35,347 nucleotides of DNA, taken from assembly GCA_964441335.1 (NCBI GenBank), contig CAYTUI010000013.1:1-35347 (forward strand), written 5' to 3'. A program made the translations under genes and the position numbers. A model generated the notes under the pieces. The model did not search any database. It was given only the letters and a program-made list of their open reading frames with translations, and was not told where the DNA came from. Source of the DNA: CAYTUI01 sp964441335. Its GTDB lineage: Bacteria; Patescibacteriota; Patescibacteriia; UBA1558; 2-01-FULL-52-15. This document shows positions 31,843-35,347 of the stretch, one piece after another; positions within the stretch are counted from its first letter, which is position 1; every line of letters begins with the position of its first letter.

Positions 31843-32343
31843 ATGAAATATATAATATCGTTGGCCAGCTTGCTATTAATAGGTGGTTTTGTAGTTTTTT
31901 ATTTGGGTGAGACCAGCCTGCAAAAAGAACAGGTTATTTATGATCTGCCCGATTCACTACCCGAGAATGTGAAAGGAACTGATTCAAATATAGACATGCT
32001 TGAAAGAAGGCCTAAAGATATAGAAACGCCGAATTCCAACGTCGATATTTATTTTCCTGAGAACTATGCCGAGCTAAATTCCACAACTGATGACGGCTCT
32101 GTTATTGGTAGCTGGAGCAAATGTATTAGTCTGGATGAATATTATGGTTGCGCTGATTACTGCCGTTCTGTTGGTAAATTTTGTAGCAACCAAGGTGTTA
32201 CGAGTCGTGGTTATAATAATTGGGCCGCGGAGGCCTGGAAAACAAGCTCGGATTGTGAGAGCGGTTTGGTCGGTGCCGGCCAAAAACACTGTGCTGATGG
32301 GGATGATAATGGAGGTGCAAGGTGGAAATGTTTTTGTTATTAA
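31843..32343 (+). CDS. Exported Cys-rich protein
   Basis: 166 residues: one N-terminal membrane segment (about 2-21), a disordered linker rich in Asp, Pro and Asn (about 25-85), and a compact C-terminal domain with eight cysteines (CISLDEYYGCADYC, KFC, SDC, KHC, WKCFCY). Eight cysteines in 77 residues imply four disulfides outside the cell. I do not recognise the family. It starts 5 bp after the TSP3 protein gene and ends before a strong terminator, so it is the last gene of the kinase-receiver-DUF2339 operon and may be the secreted or surface product of that system. Confidence 0.75.
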   Translation: MKYIISLASLLLIGGFVVFYLGETSLQKEQVIYDLPDSLPENVKGTDSNIDMLERRPKDIETPNSNVDIYFPENYAELNSTTDDGSVIGSWSKCISLDEYYGCADYCRSVGKFCSNQGVTSRGYNNWAAEAWKTSSDCESGLVGAGQKHCADGDDNGGARWKCFCY

Positions 32344-32412
32344 TATTGTTATAGATTTAATTAATGGTGTTTTTTATACGATTAGCTTAGATAGATTGTA
32401 TTAGTATAAAAA

Positions 32413-32452
32413 GTTCACCCCGCGCATGTTGCACGGGGTGAATTTCGTTTTT
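32413..32452. terminator. Bidirectional rho-independent terminator
   Basis: GTTCACCCCG (32413-32422) pairs with CGGGGTGAAT (32433-32442, one G-T pair). T-rich tails lie on both sides (GTTTTTT on plus; CTTTTTAT on minus). It ends the operon at 32343 and the convergent Fis-like gene. Confidence 0.88.
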
Positions 32453-32473
32453 TGGCCGAGCAGGCCAACTAGA

Positions 32474-32791
32474 TTACTTCAGGGTTGAAGCCGCCTTTGA
32501 GCGCAGTTTCTTAAGACGATAGCGCAGCTTGTCGCGGCTCATACCGAGAAGTTGAGCGGCCGCGGATTCGTTTCCGCGGCAATGGAGTAGGGCAGACTCC
32601 ATGATCTGAAGCATCAAAGTCTCGACATCTCGGCATAGATCATAGTGCTCACCTTCATTGAGAGGGTGTAGCCAGTACTCGCCGAGCGACAGCCGATGCA
32701 ATCTGCCGGCGACTTTGTCGATGTTTGCACGTTTCTCGAGCTCGGTCTCTTCAACAGGTGAAGTAACTGGTGACAGTCCACTAGTCGACAT
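32474..32791 (-). CDS. Small Fis-type helix-turn-helix protein
   Basis: 105 residues. The C-terminal 45 residues match the Fis DNA-binding domain: LMLQIMESALLHCRGNESAA then AQLLGMSRDKLRYRLKKL. The N-terminal 55 residues are unlike any domain I know; there is no AAA+ or receiver part, as in NtrC proteins. It is clearly more GC-rich than its neighbours, suggesting transfer or special expression. It has a strong Shine-Dalgarno (AAGGAGG) 6-7 bases before ATG 32791, a long structured leader and a near-consensus promoter. An 8 bp perfect hairpin (GCCGCGGA/TCCGCGGC, 32559-32580) lies inside the coding region at the HTH. It is probably a transcription or nucleoid regulator. Confidence 0.85.
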   Translation of the reverse strand: MSTSGLSPVTSPVEETELEKRANIDKVAGRLHRLSLGEYWLHPLNEGEHYDLCRDVETLMLQIMESALLHCRGNESAAAQLLGMSRDKLRYRLKKLRSKAASTLK

Positions 32792-32930
32792 GCGTCCTCC
32801 TTAATCGCTGTGGTTGGTTGTGAATCTAGAACGCAAATTTAAGCCATCCGCTGACTCGTCTTCCCACCTGGAAAGAGCCGAGGTTATTCCTGCGTCCGAC
32901 CCCAGCATGGTCTTTGTCAGCGGATGGAAG
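32792..32930 (-). promoter_or_regulatory. Structured 5' leader of the Fis-like gene
   Basis: From the predicted start near 32930 the RNA begins with CUUCCAUCCGCUGAC. CCATCCGCTGAC (plus 32844-32855) and GTCAGCGGATGG (32916-32927) pair perfectly over 12 bp and enclose 60 nt. Inside, CTTTCC/GGGAAG and GACC/GGTC can form two hairpins, so it looks like a closed multi-branch RNA. It does not match a riboswitch I know. It is GC-rich against AT-rich surroundings. It could be a riboswitch, a protein-binding leader or an mRNA stabiliser. Confidence 0.6.
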
Positions 32931-32936
32931 TAGGGG

Positions 32937-32965
32937 AAAATATCATTGAAATAATAATTTGTCAA
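32937..32965 (-). promoter_or_regulatory. Near-consensus sigma-70 promoter of the Fis-like gene
   Basis: TTGACA (-35, 32960-32965), exactly 17 bp, then TATTTT (-10, 32937-32942). It starts 2 bp beyond the stop of the recombinase gene, so the Fis-like gene is transcribed independently of it. Confidence 0.8.
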
Positions 32966-32966
32966 T

Positions 32967-33935
32967 CTATTTTAAGGGGTGAAATTTATGATGCGTTTTT
33001 TCCGCATACTTATCTGAAGCGTGAACATAGCGCGTTGTAGTATCTAGCGATTCATGACCCAGAAGAATTTGGATTGCCGCAGGATTAGCGCCTGACTCGG
33101 CTAAATAGGTGGCAAAACCGTGTCTTAAACTGTGTGCGCTCGTGGGAACATTAATTCCTAGCTTCTCTCTATAATTCTTTATCTTGGCCTGAAGGTAATT
33201 AGTAGAAATACTTTTGTTGTCCGCACCGGCGTTTCTGCCTCTTAGTGGGACAAATAAATATTGTAAATTATCTTGCCTTAGGTTTAAATATAGTTTTAGT
33301 TGTCTTATTGATCGATCTGTCAAATATACGAATCTCTCCTTTTTTCCCTTACCTTTAATAAAAATTTTTTTTCCATCATAATCCACCTGCTCTTTTTTTA
33401 GGCCAAGTAGCTCTGATATACGCATACCAGTGGCGAATAAAGTTTCTAGCATAGCTCGATTTCTTAAGCCGCAGAGTTTATTTTTTTCCATTTTTTCGGG
33501 TGCCTCAATAAGCGAAATTAATTGTGAAAGTTCTGCGACGCGAGGATGCATTTTGTCCGTGCGAGTCAGTTTTATAGCATCCGGGGATACAGGAGTCTTC
33601 ACGTCCATGTCGTTAATAAATTTAAGATAATTTCTCAGAGATGAAAGCATTCTATTTAATGAATAGGCAGAAAGTTTAATTTCAGCTTTTTTTCCACCTG
33701 CTGTTCGACGAATAGGGGAGTAGAGGTAAGCTTTGTAATCTTCAATGGTTGTTTTTTTTATATTGTTAAAGAGAATTTTTCTATAGTTTAGAAAATTTTC
33801 AAAAGTCTGCAAATCTCTCTGGTAATTTTCCAGAGTCTCTAAGGAATAATTGTTACTTAGTAAAAAAGTCAGAAAATTATCCTTCATTGGAAGTGAACAC
33901 TCTGTGAGGTTAGTTTGTAATTCATTTCTATTCAT
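32967..33935 (-). CDS. Tyrosine recombinase (Xer/integrase type)
   Basis: 322 residues from the ATG at 33935. A longer frame to 34010 would overlap the HNH gene deeply, and its first 25 residues lack family similarity. It has an N-terminal SAM-like core-binding domain (about 17-115) and a catalytic domain with Arg in TGMRISELLGL (about 171), Lys in KGKGKKERFV, HSLRHG (about 266-271), GHESLDTTTRYVH with His and the nucleophile Tyr (about 302). All six catalytic positions are present. It may be a Xer dimer resolvase or a mobile-element integrase; the HNH gene overlapping by eight bases favours the latter. No dif or att site was recognised. Confidence 0.93.
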   Translation of the reverse strand: MNRNELQTNLTECSLPMKDNFLTFLLSNNYSLETLENYQRDLQTFENFLNYRKILFNNIKKTTIEDYKAYLYSPIRRTAGGKKAEIKLSAYSLNRMLSSLRNYLKFINDMDVKTPVSPDAIKLTRTDKMHPRVAELSQLISLIEAPEKMEKNKLCGLRNRAMLETLFATGMRISELLGLKKEQVDYDGKKIFIKGKGKKERFVYLTDRSIRQLKLYLNLRQDNLQYLFVPLRGRNAGADNKSISTNYLQAKIKNYREKLGINVPTSAHSLRHGFATYLAESGANPAAIQILLGHESLDTTTRYVHASDKYAEKTHHKFHPLK

Positions 33936-34422
33936 ATCTTTCTTCAACCAACATCTTCCCATGATTACAGGAACGGCATAGTACTCGCAGATTTCCAAGA
34001 GAGTTGTCACCGCCTTTAACGACTGAAATTATATGATCAACAACTAAAATCTCACCATCGCTGGCAGATTTGCCACATATAAGGCATTTGAATTTGTCGC
34101 GTCGAAAAACCTGATATCGCTTCTTCAAGCTGATCCCTTTTCTTAATTCAGAGGATGTTATTGGTTTTCTTAAGTGATCATAACTTTTCCTCCCTTTTTT
34201 GATGGCTAGTATATATGATTCACTTCGAGAGCGGGGGAGTCCATGTAATTTTATGTACCTTTGAACTGTTCGGGGAGATATATGAATCATTGTGGCCTTC
34301 AAAATATAGTCGGCTATTTCGATAGAGGATAATAATTTAGCATTATATAAATCAATTACGATATTTTCAAAGCTGTCATGGAGGAGTGCGGCTATCCGTT
34401 GTGTCTTAGTTGGTTTGCTCAT
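33928..34422 (-). CDS. HNH endonuclease with N-terminal HTH
   Basis: 164 residues. The C-terminal half is an HNH domain: RRDKFKCLICG, then VDHIISVVKGG and NLRVLCRSCNHGK, with the zinc CxxC pairs at about 112-115 and 147-150 and the His of DHI near 128. The N-terminal 60 residues (IADYILKATMIHISPRTVQR) read like a helix-turn-helix, so it may find a specific site. The stop overlaps the recombinase start by eight bases, so the two are co-translated. The set resembles a homing or restriction-like module carried by an integrative element. A promoter is upstream at 34474-34501. Confidence 0.9.
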   Translation of the reverse strand: MSKPTKTQRIAALLHDSFENIVIDLYNAKLLSSIEIADYILKATMIHISPRTVQRYIKLHGLPRSRSESYILAIKKGRKSYDHLRKPITSSELRKGISLKKRYQVFRRDKFKCLICGKSASDGEILVVDHIISVVKGGDNSLGNLRVLCRSCNHGKMLVEERYE

Positions 34423-34473
34423 TGAAATTTCGGTTGTGTATAACTTAATAGAGCGTTTTGGATATTATACTCC

Positions 34474-34501
34474 ATTATATCATATATATAATCATGGTCA
34501 A
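34474..34501 (-). promoter_or_regulatory. Promoter of the HNH-recombinase operon
   Basis: On the minus strand, TTGACC (-35, 34496-34501), 16 bp and TATAAT (-10, 34474-34479). A second TATAAT lies at 34464-34469. The leader to ATG 34422 is about 45 nt. Confidence 0.65.
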
Positions 34502-34817
34502 ATTACCGCGTTTTTATTGTTTTTGGCTATCTTCTACAATAATTGAGTCTATCTCGTCAATTTGAGGCATTTTAGGCCTTTAAGGTATATATCGCTACCC
34601 TGAATAAATATTCATTCGGATTTAATTTCTACTATATGAGTTATCTCTTAGTAATAATGCTCAACTTATGCTATTAACAAAATTTGATCTAAACTACTAT
34701 AGGGTATTTTTAGCTGTTGAGCGTGGTTTAGGATCTGTACAGGCCCTTAGTGATAACTTTGACTCTCTATAATTACGAGTTGATGATTGTGCGTCGTAAA
34801 ATAATACATGATATTCT
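34502..34817. other. AT-rich non-coding stretch
   Basis: No convincing gene, RNA gene or repeat is visible. One 34-codon frame on the plus strand (34668-34772) reads FDLNYYRVFLAVERG, vaguely like the start of a LysR-type regulator, but ends at TAA. It may be a decayed gene end or chance. Confidence 0.4.
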
Positions 34818-34850
34818 AAAAAGAAGAACTGCCGTAGCTTGCGCCGCGGC
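34818..34850 (-). terminator. Terminator of the 34871 gene
   Basis: On the minus strand GCCGCGGC (34843-34850), GCAA loop and GCTACGGC (34831-34838) form a stem with one C-A mismatch and a G-T pair. AGTTCTTCTTTTT follows. The GNRA tetraloop adds support. Confidence 0.65.
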
Positions 34851-34870
34851 GGTCTTGGTGATCTTGTTGA

Positions 34871-35098
34871 TCAAGCAGCACGATATGGGTATCGCAGGCC
34901 CAGTTGGTTGCCCCACTGTGCCAGGTTAACCCAGTCTCCGTTCCAAGCGATTTGGAACTCGCTCGGTGACACTGCCGGGAACATTTGGGATAGGCCTCCC
35001 AGTAGTTCGTCGTAAGTGTCGGCGTCGACGATGAATTGCTCACCGCGCAAACAGAGACGGAACCTCACTGCCTTCTCAACGATCTTGTGCGTTTTCAT
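34871..35098 (-). CDS. Small GC-rich protein of unknown function
   Basis: 75 residues from the ATG at 35098 (MKTHKIVEKAVRFRLCLRGE), with AGGAG eight bases upstream. A GTG at 35107 would sit on the Shine-Dalgarno and is rejected. The protein is compact and soluble, with beta strands (VRFRLCLRGEQFIVD), a helix (YDELLGGLSQM) and an aromatic C-terminus (NGDWVNLAQWGNQLGLRYPY). I do not recognise the family. GC content is far above that of the flanking DNA, as for the Fis-like gene, and it has the same kind of promoter, leader and terminator. An overlapping frame at 34816-35043 is a shadow. Confidence 0.68.
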   Translation of the reverse strand: MKTHKIVEKAVRFRLCLRGEQFIVDADTYDELLGGLSQMFPAVSPSEFQIAWNGDWVNLAQWGNQLGLRYPYRAA

Positions 35099-35249
35099 CA
35101 CGGGCACTCCTAGTTGTTTCTAGTTGTCCCCCCCGTGAAAGAAAATTTTTGGACCTGGTGGTCCGCTACTTGCAGTCAGTGACCTACCGAAGCTGTTTGG
35201 CTTTAAGTCGGCCATGGCCATGTCTTGCGAATAGACGCTGTTTTAGCGT
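35099..35249 (-). promoter_or_regulatory. Leader of the 34871 gene
   Basis: About 150 nt. From the predicted start near 35249 the RNA opens with a hairpin, ACGCT-AAAAC-AGCGT (plus 35235-35249). GGACC/GGTCC with a 4 nt loop (35151-35164) forms a second. The leader is GC-rich and has no ORF of note. Confidence 0.55.
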
Positions 35250-35255
35250 GCTATA

Positions 35256-35284
35256 ATAATAGCATAATTCATCATTCTTGTCAA
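35256..35284 (-). promoter_or_regulatory. Near-consensus sigma-70 promoter of the 34871 gene
   Basis: TTGACA (-35, 35279-35284), exactly 17 bp, then TATTAT (-10, 35256-35261). This is the same layout and spacing as the promoter at 32937-32965. Confidence 0.8.
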
Positions 35285-35347
35285 TAGCGATGGGTAATGT
35301 GCACACACATATTGCACTTCTCTAGTAGGCTGTGGGTATATGAAAAC

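Noticed and set aside
32559..32580. Hairpin in the Fis-like gene as a terminator or attachment site
   Set aside because: No T-tract; it is within the HTH codons and may simply follow from GC-rich codon choice.
33936..34010. Extended N-terminus of the recombinase
   Set aside because: The extra 25 residues lie inside the HNH coding region in another frame; the ATG at 33935 gives the normal domain start and an eight-base overlap.
34816..35043. 75-residue minus-strand frame overlapping the GC-rich gene
   Set aside because: Lies in another frame of the 34871-35098 gene, has no Shine-Dalgarno, runs into the terminator hairpin and has a low-complexity Ser/Thr start.
1..35347. tRNA or rRNA genes
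   Set aside because: No cloverleaf with a T-loop consensus or rRNA core sequence was recognised by eye in the spacers; a tRNAscan/Infernal run would be decisive.

Overview
This 35.3 kb window looks like chromosomal DNA of an uncultivated Patescibacteria/CPR bacterium. The evidence is AT-rich coding sequence, very tight or overlapping gene junctions (ATGA, TAATG, TGATG), a type IV pilus operon with single-domain response regulators, a helicase-dead PriA, envelope proteins with thrombospondin type 3 repeats, many small unknown genes, and spacers built from short degenerate words. TGA is used as a normal stop (for example the GTGA junction at 12517-12520), which argues against the recoded SR1/Gracilibacteria lineages. 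The phylum call is inference; no rRNA gene is present.

Left arm, minus strand (about 1-6934). A secreted lysozyme-like protein, a LigB/MEMO-fold protein, a degenerate PriA and peptide deformylase form a close-packed cluster. Downstream come loosely spaced small genes: a protein with a duplicated 40-odd-residue unit, a helical protein, a degenerate HD-domain protein, a Nudix hydrolase and a DUF2584-like protein. Their spacers hold palindromic CCTCCCC/GGGGAGG elements, one of which lies inside a coding region, and AT-rich word repeats.

Centre, plus strand (7052-21147). A 2'-5' RNA ligase-like protein, a WecG/TagA glycosyltransferase and GltX form one operon. An M23 peptidase with a coiled coil follows, then a PD-(D/E)XK nuclease-like protein. 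Next is an apparent operon of a membrane protein, a sensor kinase, two stand-alone receivers, PilB, PilC and four pilin-like proteins, one of them 665 residues. It ends in a bidirectional terminator shared with a convergent lipoprotein gene.

Right-centre, plus strand (21848-32343). A membrane-anchored protein, a polyprenol-phosphate mannosyltransferase-like enzyme and a GT39/ArnT-like glycosyltransferase are followed by HU. A second kinase + receiver + receiver set then leads into a DUF2339 membrane protein, a DUF3999-like/discoidin/TSP3 surface protein and a Cys-rich secreted protein. The kinase/receiver/receiver cassette therefore occurs twice, each time heading an envelope-structure operon.

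Right end, minus strand (32474-35347). This is an accessory island. A tyrosine recombinase and an HNH endonuclease gene overlap and are AT-rich like the host. On either side lie two small GC-rich genes, one Fis-type HTH and one of unknown function. Each has a near-consensus sigma-70 promoter with exactly 17 bp spacing, a 140-150 nt leader that begins with a stem, and a good Shine-Dalgarno sequence. This shared layout is the best candidate here for something undescribed.
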